39,695 nucleotides of DNA, taken from NCBI RefSeq assembly GCF_001277345.1, contig NZ_LIUT01000001.1, positions 1,512,359 through 1,552,053 of the forward strand, given 5' to 3'. A model generated the notes under the pieces. That model was not told where the DNA came from. It ran no database searches and saw only the letters and a list, made by a program, of their open reading frames with translations. The DNA is from Paenibacillus solani. GTDB lineage: Bacteria; Bacillota; Bacilli; Paenibacillales; Paenibacillaceae. The position numbers and the translations under genes were made by a program. Each line of letters starts with the position of its first letter. Position 1 is the first letter of the stretch. This document shows positions 24,122-32,258 of this stretch, one piece after another.

Positions 24122-24829
24122 GTGAAGACATGGATATTTACGGGCATTTGTGACAAGAGCGACATGCTCTTGTACATGTGCAAGATATTAGCCACGGGCC
24201 ACAAGCGAGTTCTGCTTGTGGATGGCGCGGTTGACGCCAAGTATAAACATTGCATCAGCGTCATGCATCCGCAGCTGCCGGTTAAAGAGTTTTCCGGATT
24301 CGACGTAGCAACCGGATTTGATAACTATCAGGCTTTGGTGGAATATCTGGAGGCAATGGAGGAGAAGACCTACGATTATATTGTAATGGACGTGGAGAAG
24401 TCAGATTTTCTGAACAAGCATGAGTGGGATACAGCGGATGCCCATGTATGGGTTAGCGGCTTCGAAGTAACGGGACTACGTAAGAGTATGGCTTTACTTG
24501 ATGATCTGAGGGCTGCGAGAACGGATGACCCGCTCCCCCCTTTCTATCGGGTCTATGTCCAGGTCATTGATGATTTAACGGATGAAGCATACATTGAAGG
24601 CTATATGGAAGATAGCCGGATTCAATGGCTGGGCCCCCCGGTGAAAATGCCTTGGGATGAACTTTTCTTTGCCTTGAAAATTAAAAATGAACATGCAGGA
24701 AGACTAAGCATCAAGTCGTTGTCGAGGCAATATAAGAGATCGCTTTCTGAGCTTATCCGGATGTTGACGGAAATGGAACAACGGCATATCCGCCGTGCTC
24801 TCAGACAAGCAGGAAGGAGGCATGCATGA
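24122..24829 (+). CDS. CpaE/MinD-like protein with degenerate P-loop
   Basis: The GTG at 24122 follows AAGGAGTGG. The 235-residue product starts MKTWIFTGICDKSDMLLYMCKIL and then has HKRVLLVDGAVDAKYKHCI and YDYIVMDVEKSDF. This repeats the layout of a MinD/CpaE ATPase (strand, P-loop, helix, VLLVDxD, YDxIxxD), but the P-loop position reads ICDKSDML and cannot bind nucleotide in the usual way. The last 50 residues are basic and helical. Its place in the operon suggests a scaffold role comparable to TadZ. The family assignment rests on fold logic and neighbours. Confidence 0.6.
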   Translation: MKTWIFTGICDKSDMLLYMCKILATGHKRVLLVDGAVDAKYKHCISVMHPQLPVKEFSGFDVATGFDNYQALVEYLEAMEEKTYDYIVMDVEKSDFLNKHEWDTADAHVWVSGFEVTGLRKSMALLDDLRAARTDDPLPPFYRVYVQVIDDLTDEAYIEGYMEDSRIQWLGPPVKMPWDELFFALKIKNEHAGRLSIKSLSRQYKRSLSELIRMLTEMEQRHIRRALRQAGRRHA

Positions 24830-25695
24830 GCCTGATTGCTGTATGGAGTCCACTTAGCAGCGGCAGCGGCAGTACGATGTTGGCTTCGAGTTTACCGATC
24901 GTATTGGCAATGGAATATCAAGTCAAAGTACTTATTTCTCATGGTGGCTGCGCTGGAGAACGAGTGGAGCAAGCCTTTGCGTTTAAGCAGGAATCATTGG
25001 ATTATATAACAGCTTTTCAGGATACGGGGATGGATGCCCTGGAACGGCTTAAGATTAGCGGGAGACTGAATCCTGAGAATGTGCGGAATTATACTTTGCC
25101 GCTCTTATCGGACCGGCTTGATCTTTTACGTGGACCTAAACTATATACTGCTCAAGAAATCGAAACGGAGAGGATGAAGGAGAAAGAGGCACACGCGAAC
25201 CTGATGTCCAGTGTCCTGGAATCTTCCAAGCGAAGTTATGATGTGACGGTAGCTGATGCAGGCAATGGGGTGCCTGGAGCCGTCGACCGGGCGATACTTC
25301 AAGCCGCGGATTTGGTCGTCGTGGGTTTAAGTCAGAATTTGCATAAACTTGAGAAAGAGCTTGAGCAGCAGAGATTGCCTCATGAACTAAGGGATAAGCC
25401 ATGTTTGTATATGATTGGGAGATATGATCGGGAGAGCAACTGCACATTGCAAAATATGAAACGCCGGTTTGGATTGAAAACGATGGTGCTTGGTGTTCCC
25501 TACAGCTCTGGCATGACAGATGCTTGGAATACGCGTTCGGTCATGTCCTATATCCAGCGAAGTCGTGGGGGCACGGACGCCAAACGTGTGAATTCAATGT
25601 ATTATGCAATCCGCAATGTGGCGGATGCTGCGGCTGAACACCTTGGCCTTCCTACCGGCGGTTCGAAAGCGGGGGGCCTGCATGCTTTGGGATAA
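24826..25695 (+). CDS. Second CpaE/MinD-like ATPase
   Basis: The ATG overlaps the stop of the previous gene by four bases (ATGA). The 289-residue product begins MSLIAVWSPLSSGSGSTMLASSLPIVLA, a P-loop-like segment with GSGST but no lysine before the Gly-Ser. VKVLISHGGCAGERV and YDVTVADAGNGVPGAVDRAI follow, corresponding to the switch regions of MinD/CpaE proteins, and then LQAADLVVVGLSQNLHKLE. It is a third MinD-like module in the operon after the kinase fusion and the previous gene. CpaE/TadZ proteins position pilus machines at the pole or membrane; that role is an inference here. Confidence 0.65.
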   Translation: MSLIAVWSPLSSGSGSTMLASSLPIVLAMEYQVKVLISHGGCAGERVEQAFAFKQESLDYITAFQDTGMDALERLKISGRLNPENVRNYTLPLLSDRLDLLRGPKLYTAQEIETERMKEKEAHANLMSSVLESSKRSYDVTVADAGNGVPGAVDRAILQAADLVVVGLSQNLHKLEKELEQQRLPHELRDKPCLYMIGRYDRESNCTLQNMKRRFGLKTMVLGVPYSSGMTDAWNTRSVMSYIQRSRGGTDAKRVNSMYYAIRNVADAAAEHLGLPTGGSKAGGLHALG

Positions 25696-27595
25696 CTCAT
25701 TGAATACAGCTTGGATCATTGTCATCGTTTTGTTTGTGATGTTGTTTTTGTATCTGCGCTATCTGGATACCCGAAAACGAACGATTACGACAACTCGTGG
25801 AGCCGATCCCTATTCGCTAACCGCTATGACTTCGTTTGTCAAAGATAGTCTTCATCAGTTGACGCATAGCCAGCTGTCAGATTTAGGACTGCATGAAGAA
25901 GAATATCGCCGCAGGTTGAACAAGCGAAGTGAATTGCGACGTGCTCTGAAGGGCTGCGTGTCGGGCGATGTGCTGGATAAGGCTTATGTTAAGGATTTCT
26001 TGAAACAGCTCCTTGTCAGGGATCTCGGACTGAATGAGTCTAACATCGATGCAGCCATTCCGTTTGATAATCTGACTCGTTTAAACGCCCAGGATCAATT
26101 TGAAATCGTCTTATATCTTTATAAACTGAGGCATGGGGAAGATGCTTTATCGGTTCTTCTGGAAACTTACGATCTTGCACGGCCACGCGTGATTCCAGGT
26201 TACGGTGAGGGAAGTGTATATGCGGTCACCGCGGAAGACATCGCTTATATTTATGAATCCGAGCAAAGACCGCTGTTATTTACCGAGAAGCTGGATATTG
26301 TCGTGCAGCGCATATACCAAGAGTACAAAGGCTTTTCTATTGTCGATGAAATCAGGGATCAACGGATTGACGGGATAAGCGGTGGGGTTAGTGGGATTCA
26401 TGTTGAACGTGACGGCGAGAAAGTGAATGGTCACTTTCCGGATGACTTTTTGGGACTAGGCAGCGTTAAGGGCGCCGACTCTCCTGCAACCGGTTGTGAG
26501 AGCGTGTGGGTTTTTTACCGTGGAGTCTCGCTGCATCTGGCCTTTCTCTCTTTCGGGACGATGCAGGAGCTTAAGAGGGTATGCCAAAACATATACAAAT
26601 ACAATCATCCGGGGCAGCTATCGGAAGCCAGCGGTTACAAAGTGAATGAGATGAAGGACGGCTCCAGAGTCGTTGTTGTCAGGCCGCCATTTGCTGAATC
26701 CTGGGCCTTCTTTGTCCGTAAATTCGATCTTCCTAAGGCATCGCTGGATCAGTTAATAACAGGCAGCGGTTCGGAACTCGCAATAGATATGTTGAAATAT
26801 CTTATGAAAGGCAGCCGAATCACAGCTATTACCGGTGCGCAGGGATCTGGAAAAACAACGCTGCTTATGGCTATGGTCGGTCACATCTACGCGACCTATA
26901 CCCTTCGGGTTCAGGAGATGGCCTTTGAGTTACACCTCAGAAAGATCTATAGTCGCAGAAACATTCTAAGCTTCAGGGAAACGGAGCATATTAGCGGTCA
27001 GGCTGGCTTGGACCTTCAGAAAAAAACAGATGGTACTGTCAATATTCTTGGTGAGGTTGCAAGTGATGAGGTAGCTTCATGGATGATACAAATGTCTCAA
27101 GTGGCAAGTTTATTCACTGTATTTACGCATCATGCCAAGACTTTCAGGGATCTTGTTCAATCCCTTCGCAATTCCCTGCTTAAGAGCGGCATTTTCAGAC
27201 AAGAACATATAGCTGAGCAGCAGGTTGTCAGTGTCATTAATTTTGATATCCACTTAAGAAGAGATGCTTATGGCAACCGTTACATAGAACGTATTACAGA
27301 GTGCATCCCCGTCGAGAAGGGAGCTCTGCCAGAATTCCATGGAACTGAAGGGGATCGCTTGAAAAAAAGCATGGGTGAGTTTTTTGAGTTAGGTTCGGAG
27401 CATATGCGGAGATTGAATGAAGAGAGTTACTACATTTCCCGCAATGTAATCGAATACCGGGATGGAAAGTATTTGGCAGCTGCCAAGTTATCAGAACGCA
27501 GTATTCAAGAGATGATGGAACAGATGCACCCGGAAGACGCGGAGGAATTTAAGGGATTTCTGGCAGCGGTTTGGGGGGGACAAGGTGACATCTAA
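25682..27595 (+). CDS. CpaF/TadA-like secretion ATPase with an N-terminal membrane helix
   Basis: CpaF/TadA hexamers power assembly of Tad pili. I start at ATG 25682, overlapping the previous gene by 14 bases; earlier in-frame starts lie inside that gene. The 637-residue product has an unusual N-terminal membrane helix (TAWIIVIVLFVMLFLYLRYL, about 9-28), a long all-alpha domain and a type II/IV secretion ATPase core. Walker A is TGAQGSGKTT (Lys391). The Walker B region reads NILGEVASDEV (Glu458), departing from the usual GEVRGxEA, and the following His motif is FTHHAKT. The kinase-ATPase pair and platform protein flank it. Confidence 0.85.
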   Translation: MLWDNSLNTAWIIVIVLFVMLFLYLRYLDTRKRTITTTRGADPYSLTAMTSFVKDSLHQLTHSQLSDLGLHEEEYRRRLNKRSELRRALKGCVSGDVLDKAYVKDFLKQLLVRDLGLNESNIDAAIPFDNLTRLNAQDQFEIVLYLYKLRHGEDALSVLLETYDLARPRVIPGYGEGSVYAVTAEDIAYIYESEQRPLLFTEKLDIVVQRIYQEYKGFSIVDEIRDQRIDGISGGVSGIHVERDGEKVNGHFPDDFLGLGSVKGADSPATGCESVWVFYRGVSLHLAFLSFGTMQELKRVCQNIYKYNHPGQLSEASGYKVNEMKDGSRVVVVRPPFAESWAFFVRKFDLPKASLDQLITGSGSELAIDMLKYLMKGSRITAITGAQGSGKTTLLMAMVGHIYATYTLRVQEMAFELHLRKIYSRRNILSFRETEHISGQAGLDLQKKTDGTVNILGEVASDEVASWMIQMSQVASLFTVFTHHAKTFRDLVQSLRNSLLKSGIFRQEHIAEQQVVSVINFDIHLRRDAYGNRYIERITECIPVEKGALPEFHGTEGDRLKKSMGEFFELGSEHMRRLNEESYYISRNVIEYRDGKYLAAAKLSERSIQEMMEQMHPEDAEEFKGFLAAVWGGQGDI

Positions 27596-29654
27596 AGATA
27601 TTTTGATTGTAGTTCTTATCGTATCTTTAATTTTGTTTACCATTACCTTTGGCATCGCAGCATGGATGTCACGAAGACAGGGATATCGCGATGCAGGTGC
27701 CGTCCAGACTGAAATGGGAGGCAGATCATGGCGTGATATTCACCGTCAATGGTTTCAAATTATTTATAGGTATGGCATCAAGATTCCGGTTGTCAAATCG
27801 TATCTGCGGCGGATCCGTCAACGAATTGCAATTATTCACCCTTATGATGAGATCGCGCTCCGATATGAGACAGTGAAACTAACCATTGCGATTACCGGGA
27901 CGATTGGCTTGACCGCATTGCTGCTGATATGGAGTCAACCGGATTTGGGGTTTATTGTTATCGTCATTTTGGCTGCGGCAGTGATTAACAATATGCTCGT
28001 AGAGATGTTCATAAACCGCCTGGAGCGTAAAGTTCTTGTCCAATCAGTTGAGCTGTTTTCGCTTGTCCGTCATCATTATCAACAGCATGGAATGGTAGAA
28101 GAGGCCCTGTATGAGGGAGCGGAAGCTTCCGGACATGAAATATCTTTACATGCTCATCGGATATACAATGCCTTGGTTTCGGAGGATCCGGATGAGGAGT
28201 TGGAGCAGTATTATGAGGTAGCACCCAATCGTTATCTAAAAGCATTCGCAGGTATATCACATCTCGTGATGGAGTTTGGAGATCATGCAAGAAAAAAAGG
28301 GTCCATCTACCTGCATGGGCTAAGTGGCTTAACGAAGGAAATTCAATTGGAAATTTTGCGAAGAGACAAGCTGGATTATCTAATGAAGGGCTTGAACATC
28401 ATTGCGCTGGCACCTGTCTTTTTCACTAGGCCGATTGAACGCTGGGCCAGAAGCAGTTTCCCATCGATGGATGATTTCTATATGAGCAAACTCGGGATTA
28501 TAACCAAGATATCGATATATGTCATTATTCTGATCGCTTACCTCTTGCTTCAGAAGCTGCAGCAAAATCGAGAAACAGATTACCGCGCTGAGATTCAGAA
28601 ATTGACCTGGGAAGAAAGGCTGTACCGATTGCCTGCGATCCGTTTGCTTGTACGCATGGTGTCACCGTCACCTGGTTCCCTGAAATATGACAGGCAGATC
28701 CGATTATTAAAGGAAAGCAACGCAAGAATCAAATTCGAATGGCTCTATATCAGAAGGTTGATGTTCTTTCTCCTTACCTTTCTCTTGTCGCTCTCGTTGG
28801 CAGTTGGGCTGCATGTACAGGCCAAGCATCATATCCTGCATGTTCCTGTTTCCTTAAATAACTCCCTGTTCGGTCAAATGAATGAGATTGAGCGCCGGCA
28901 GGCAGAAGATACTGTAAAGCAGGATCGGATGTTAATGGAGCATTTGCAGATGTCACCAGACCTAACTCGGGAGCAGGTCAGACAGGTAGTTCACGATGCG
29001 GACTCGCTTGGTATGGCCAAGGACCAGATCGAAAGCACAATCGACCGACTGATAGGCAAATTACAGCTATATAATGGCGAATACCTGAGATGGTGGGAGT
29101 TGTTGTTATCCATCCTGGCAGGTTTGACAGCATATAGTGCCCCATTATGGCTGCTGTATTTTCATCGTAAAGTGCGGAATATGGAAATGCGGCATGAAAT
29201 CTACCAATTTCAAACCGTCATATCAATATTGCGCGGTGTGGAACGCATTTCGGTAGAATCCATTTTGGAATGGCTTAACCGATTTGCAGTAATCTTCAAA
29301 ATTCCTATCCAAAAAAGCTTGCTCCACTATGAACACGGGGCTGAATCAGCCTTACTGGAGCTTAAGGATGATGTCTGGTTTCCGGACTTCCAGCGGTTGG
29401 TGGACAAGCTGCTTCTTGCGGTAGACAAGGTGCCGATCAAGGATGTGTTCGATGATCTTGATGGCGAGATGATATTTAGCTTCGAGCAGCGCAAACAGGA
29501 ATATGAAGCCATGATTGATACCAAGGCGGCATGGGCACGAATGATTGGTTTTACCCCGATGTATGCTCTGATCTTTATGTACCTTGTGATCCCGCTGATC
29601 GGCATGAGCTTCTCACAGATGGAGACGTATTACGAGCAGATCCAACGTTTATAA
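27585..29654 (+). CDS. Fused TadB-TadC-like platform membrane protein
   Basis: Tad pili normally use two inner-membrane platform proteins, TadB and TadC. This 689-residue protein seems to contain both. The first half has helices at about 5-27, 99-143 (two) and 306-323, with a cytoplasmic T2SSF-like bundle between. The second half has helices at about 391-409, 506-525 and 654-674, with a similar helical cytoplasmic region (540-640) containing QTVISILRGVERISVESILEWLNRF. The GTG at 27585 overlaps the ATPase gene by 11 bases, so the two are coupled. Assignment is by topology and position; a direct match of each half to T2SSF profiles would settle it. Confidence 0.7.
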   Translation: MTSKDILIVVLIVSLILFTITFGIAAWMSRRQGYRDAGAVQTEMGGRSWRDIHRQWFQIIYRYGIKIPVVKSYLRRIRQRIAIIHPYDEIALRYETVKLTIAITGTIGLTALLLIWSQPDLGFIVIVILAAAVINNMLVEMFINRLERKVLVQSVELFSLVRHHYQQHGMVEEALYEGAEASGHEISLHAHRIYNALVSEDPDEELEQYYEVAPNRYLKAFAGISHLVMEFGDHARKKGSIYLHGLSGLTKEIQLEILRRDKLDYLMKGLNIIALAPVFFTRPIERWARSSFPSMDDFYMSKLGIITKISIYVIILIAYLLLQKLQQNRETDYRAEIQKLTWEERLYRLPAIRLLVRMVSPSPGSLKYDRQIRLLKESNARIKFEWLYIRRLMFFLLTFLLSLSLAVGLHVQAKHHILHVPVSLNNSLFGQMNEIERRQAEDTVKQDRMLMEHLQMSPDLTREQVRQVVHDADSLGMAKDQIESTIDRLIGKLQLYNGEYLRWWELLLSILAGLTAYSAPLWLLYFHRKVRNMEMRHEIYQFQTVISILRGVERISVESILEWLNRFAVIFKIPIQKSLLHYEHGAESALLELKDDVWFPDFQRLVDKLLLAVDKVPIKDVFDDLDGEMIFSFEQRKQEYEAMIDTKAAWARMIGFTPMYALIFMYLVIPLIGMSFSQMETYYEQIQRL

Positions 29655-29705
29655 AATAATACAGCAATTAAAAAATATAAAAAATTAAATGAGAGGAAGA
29701 TTCAA

Positions 29706-30164
29706 ATGAATAATGCATCATCTGCTTTAAAGGTTGCGGCAGGAATATTTTTGACCATCGCACTGATTACGATTGTTGTTATTTTGTTTATTTCAGCACA
29801 GGAAGCTACTAAAACTGCGCAAAACAACTTTTCAGACATTCAGACAGAGTTGTCCCAGGCTGCATTTACCGTATATGACGGGACGACGATCAGTGGTTCT
29901 CAGGTAACCAATGCGCTGCGCAAATATAAGGACAAGGATCAATTCGGGGTTTTTATTGCCACAGGAAAAAATAAAGGAGGGCAATGGTACGGTAATGTAC
30001 TGGAGACAGACGGTTCAATCCCTAATCCGGACTCAAGACAAGGAAATATCCAAGATGTCTTGAATGAGAAAAGTGCAGAGTATGTTAATCCAAGTGGAAA
30101 ATTCAGAGCAAGTATCGTTAAGGATGATTCCAATGTGATCAGGGGCATCAAATTCTATCAATAA
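29706..30164 (+). CDS. Possible major pilin-like protein of the Tad-like operon
   Basis: I do not recognise a family. The 152-residue product has a short N-terminus (MNNASSALKVAAG), one helix (IFLTIALITIVVILFIS, about 14-30) and then a soluble domain. This is pilin-like in shape, but the GxxxxEF cleavage motif of Flp pilins is absent. The soluble part contains GVFIATGKNKGGQWYGNVLE and many Asp, Asn and Ser residues. AGAGGAAG precedes the ATG. It is the first of four small anchored proteins after the platform gene, with an AT-rich gap of about 50 bases that may contain its own signal. Confidence 0.6.
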   Translation: MNNASSALKVAAGIFLTIALITIVVILFISAQEATKTAQNNFSDIQTELSQAAFTVYDGTTISGSQVTNALRKYKDKDQFGVFIATGKNKGGQWYGNVLETDGSIPNPDSRQGNIQDVLNEKSAEYVNPSGKFRASIVKDDSNVIRGIKFYQ

Positions 30165-30206
30165 TGATAATGGTAGTTCATTGAAGTCCATAAATAGAAG
30201 GGTGAT

Positions 30207-30608
30207 ATGCTCTTGCGTGAACAAACCATAAGCATGCTTGAACTGGCGGCGGGGGTGGCAATATTCCTTGCCGCCAGCTTGTATGCATTCCATATTCAGA
30301 CGGCAATAGACGGTGGTCTAACGGCCGCAGGACGAATGACTCAGGATCAGCATGCCGGAATCAACACGGTAGAGATGACTAAAGAAAACATGAAGTTGTC
30401 TTATAGGGGAAGTGAAGTGTTATTCACCCTGCGAGAAGTTCAAGCGGGCGGCTTTCATATATTTGTAGATGGCAGGGAATTCAGGTCAGGCAGTAATCCA
30501 GAGGAGTTGGATCTTTCGATCATTGACACGAATGCCCGTTATAAAACGGAGTATATTCGAGGAACCGATGGGGAAGTGGAGAGCATCCAGTTTGTTAAAG
30601 AGAGGTAA
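30207..30608 (+). CDS. Small pilin-like or TadE-like anchored protein
   Basis: The product is 133 residues from ATG 30207 (AAGGGTG upstream); a TTG six bases later is an alternative. Its N-terminus MLLREQTISMLELAAGVAIFLAAS carries a glutamate just before a membrane helix (about 12-28), reminiscent of type IV pilin-like proteins, though the usual Gly cleavage residue is missing. The soluble C-terminal part is rich in Gly, Thr and Glu. No known domain is evident. It follows the previous gene by 42 bases, in the same operon. Confidence 0.6.
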   Translation: MLLREQTISMLELAAGVAIFLAASLYAFHIQTAIDGGLTAAGRMTQDQHAGINTVEMTKENMKLSYRGSEVLFTLREVQAGGFHIFVDGREFRSGSNPEELDLSIIDTNARYKTEYIRGTDGEVESIQFVKER

Positions 30609-30613
30609 CAGCC

Positions 30614-31159
30614 ATGTCTAACTCAGTATCGAAATGGTTTGCGGCATTTTTGGCGCTTTTACTGCTTTATTTGGTTCCGGCAGGTGAAATGGCCCGCAGG
30701 CAGGATGATTTGTCGCGGCTCGTTGTCTATCAGTCCGCCACTAAATTCGTAGACAGTGTCCGAACGAAGGGGTATGTGACTCCAACTATGTACAATGACT
30801 TCCAACAAGAGCTGGCCGCAACAGGCAATATCTACAATGTGGAAATGGAACATCAACATAAGAAATATCATCCGGAATATAACGATGCCGGCACATTTCT
30901 GAATCGCTATTCCATCGTATACGATGTTTATTATCAGGATGATATTATGAGTTACATGTTCCCCGATTCGAGTGTGGGCAAGGAAGATGACAGCCGACGA
31001 TACCGATTAACGACTGGAGATTTATTTCAGGTAAGTGTCCGCAGCTTGAATCGCACACCCGGAATGCTGATATTTGATGCTTTGACAGGATCAGATTCAG
31101 GTGGTAAAGCAGCTATCGCATTCCCTTACGGAGGTTTGGTTCTGAATGAAGATTACTGA
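30614..31159 (+). CDS. Anchored extracytoplasmic protein, possible minor pilin
   Basis: This 181-residue product has an N-terminal helix (KWFAAFLALLLLYLVPAG, about 7-24) that may act as signal anchor or signal peptide. The soluble part begins EMARRQDDLSRLVVYQSATKFVDSVRTKGYVTPTMYNDFQQEL, a long amphipathic segment similar in shape to the TadE/TadF-like N-terminal helix. It has no cysteines. I do not recognise the family. It starts 5 bases after the previous gene and overlaps the next one, so it is co-translated with them. Confidence 0.6.
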   Translation: MSNSVSKWFAAFLALLLLYLVPAGEMARRQDDLSRLVVYQSATKFVDSVRTKGYVTPTMYNDFQQELAATGNIYNVEMEHQHKKYHPEYNDAGTFLNRYSIVYDVYYQDDIMSYMFPDSSVGKEDDSRRYRLTTGDLFQVSVRSLNRTPGMLIFDALTGSDSGGKAAIAFPYGGLVLNEDY

Positions 31160-32135
31160 CCTTGCGATCATATTTACCGCTGTGTTCTTCCCCGTATTTT
31201 TTCTTTTGGGCATGCGGGCCGAGAGCTTGGAGGATGTCCGGTATGTGGAGATGAAATATTCAGCTGCACTCCGGACAGCGGTTCAAGATGGCGGGATGAT
31301 GCTTAATGAGAATGAGACCCAAGCAAAGGAGTCGGTGTATGATTCATTGAAATTTATGAACGCCGATAAAGAAAAAGCGTTGGAAGCCTTTTCCCGGACG
31401 TTGTATATGAATATGGGAATCGCCGATGATCCTGCTGCACAGACTGCACTTTGGTGGTATATTCCTGCTATCGTCGTGCTTGATTACGATGGCTATTATA
31501 TGTACGCTTCGCAGACCTTTACCAATGATAAGGGTGAGGAGCTCATGGGGCACCGCTGGACAGCCAAAATTCCTTATGCTTGGAGTGATGATGCAGGCAA
31601 CAGCATCCAATTTACGTTGGATTCCTTCGTTCACGTGTATGAATCAGGTGCTTCTCGATGGCACTCTGGATTTCGGCAGGATTTGAGCGGTAGAACGGGA
31701 GTAGCATTGCTGGATAGTTCGGATATGTTCGAACAAGTCCGCCGAATCACCATTGTAAATAGGGTTCAAGAACAGCTCGCCTATTATATACAGCGGCATA
31801 ATCAAACGGCGCTGCAGAACGGTATCTCCTATACCTTCACACTCCCGTTAATATCCCAGGAAGAGTGGGTGAATACGATTGACGATATCGGGATGATGGC
31901 CTTTATACAAGGCATCCCTATAGGCAATCAATACTTTAACAATTATGCGCTTGGGGGCGGGAGGCTTGTAAAAGCACCGGTCTATTTCGGAGGGACGGAT
32001 AACAGGGGAATCAAATATTATTATCGAGAGGGTTGCAATAATAGCGTTCGAGTGGATGAAGTGTTTCAAAGTGCCAAAGAAGCGGCAGCAGCCGGATACC
32101 ATGAGAAGAGCTGTTTTAATCCCGGTGTCCTGTAA
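31146..32135 (+). CDS. Large anchored extracytoplasmic protein closing the Tad-like operon
   Basis: The ATG at 31146 overlaps the previous gene by 14 bases. The 329-residue product starts MKITDLAIIFTAVFFPVFFLLGM, a membrane anchor, followed by a helical segment (EDVRYVEMKYSAALRTAVQDGGMMLN). The large soluble part is rich in aromatic residues (WWYIPAIVVLDYDGYYMYASQTF). Two cysteines near the end (YREGCNNS, KSCFN) could form a disulfide. The N-terminal layout of anchor plus helix matches the three preceding proteins, suggesting an assembly of minor pilins. No named domain is recognisable. A short GAAAC/GTTTC repeat follows, without a U tract. Confidence 0.6.
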   Translation: MKITDLAIIFTAVFFPVFFLLGMRAESLEDVRYVEMKYSAALRTAVQDGGMMLNENETQAKESVYDSLKFMNADKEKALEAFSRTLYMNMGIADDPAAQTALWWYIPAIVVLDYDGYYMYASQTFTNDKGEELMGHRWTAKIPYAWSDDAGNSIQFTLDSFVHVYESGASRWHSGFRQDLSGRTGVALLDSSDMFEQVRRITIVNRVQEQLAYYIQRHNQTALQNGISYTFTLPLISQEEWVNTIDDIGMMAFIQGIPIGNQYFNNYALGGGRLVKAPVYFGGTDNRGIKYYYREGCNNSVRVDEVFQSAKEAAAAGYHEKSCFNPGVL

Positions 32136-32187
32136 AAAATGAAACTTGTAGTTTCGGCCAGACTCTATGATGTGATACAATAAACTC

Positions 32188-32217
32188 TTGACTGTGCATA
32201 ATTCGCTAAATTAACAT
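32188..32217 (+). promoter_or_regulatory. Candidate promoter of the ABC-F gene
   Basis: TTGACT (32188-32193) and TAACAT (32212-32217) are 18 bases apart, about 40 bases ahead of the ABC-F start. The -10 is imperfect. Confidence 0.4.
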
Positions 32218-32258
32218 GAAATAAGTTCATTTTATAAAGACAGGAGTTACTATTAGCC

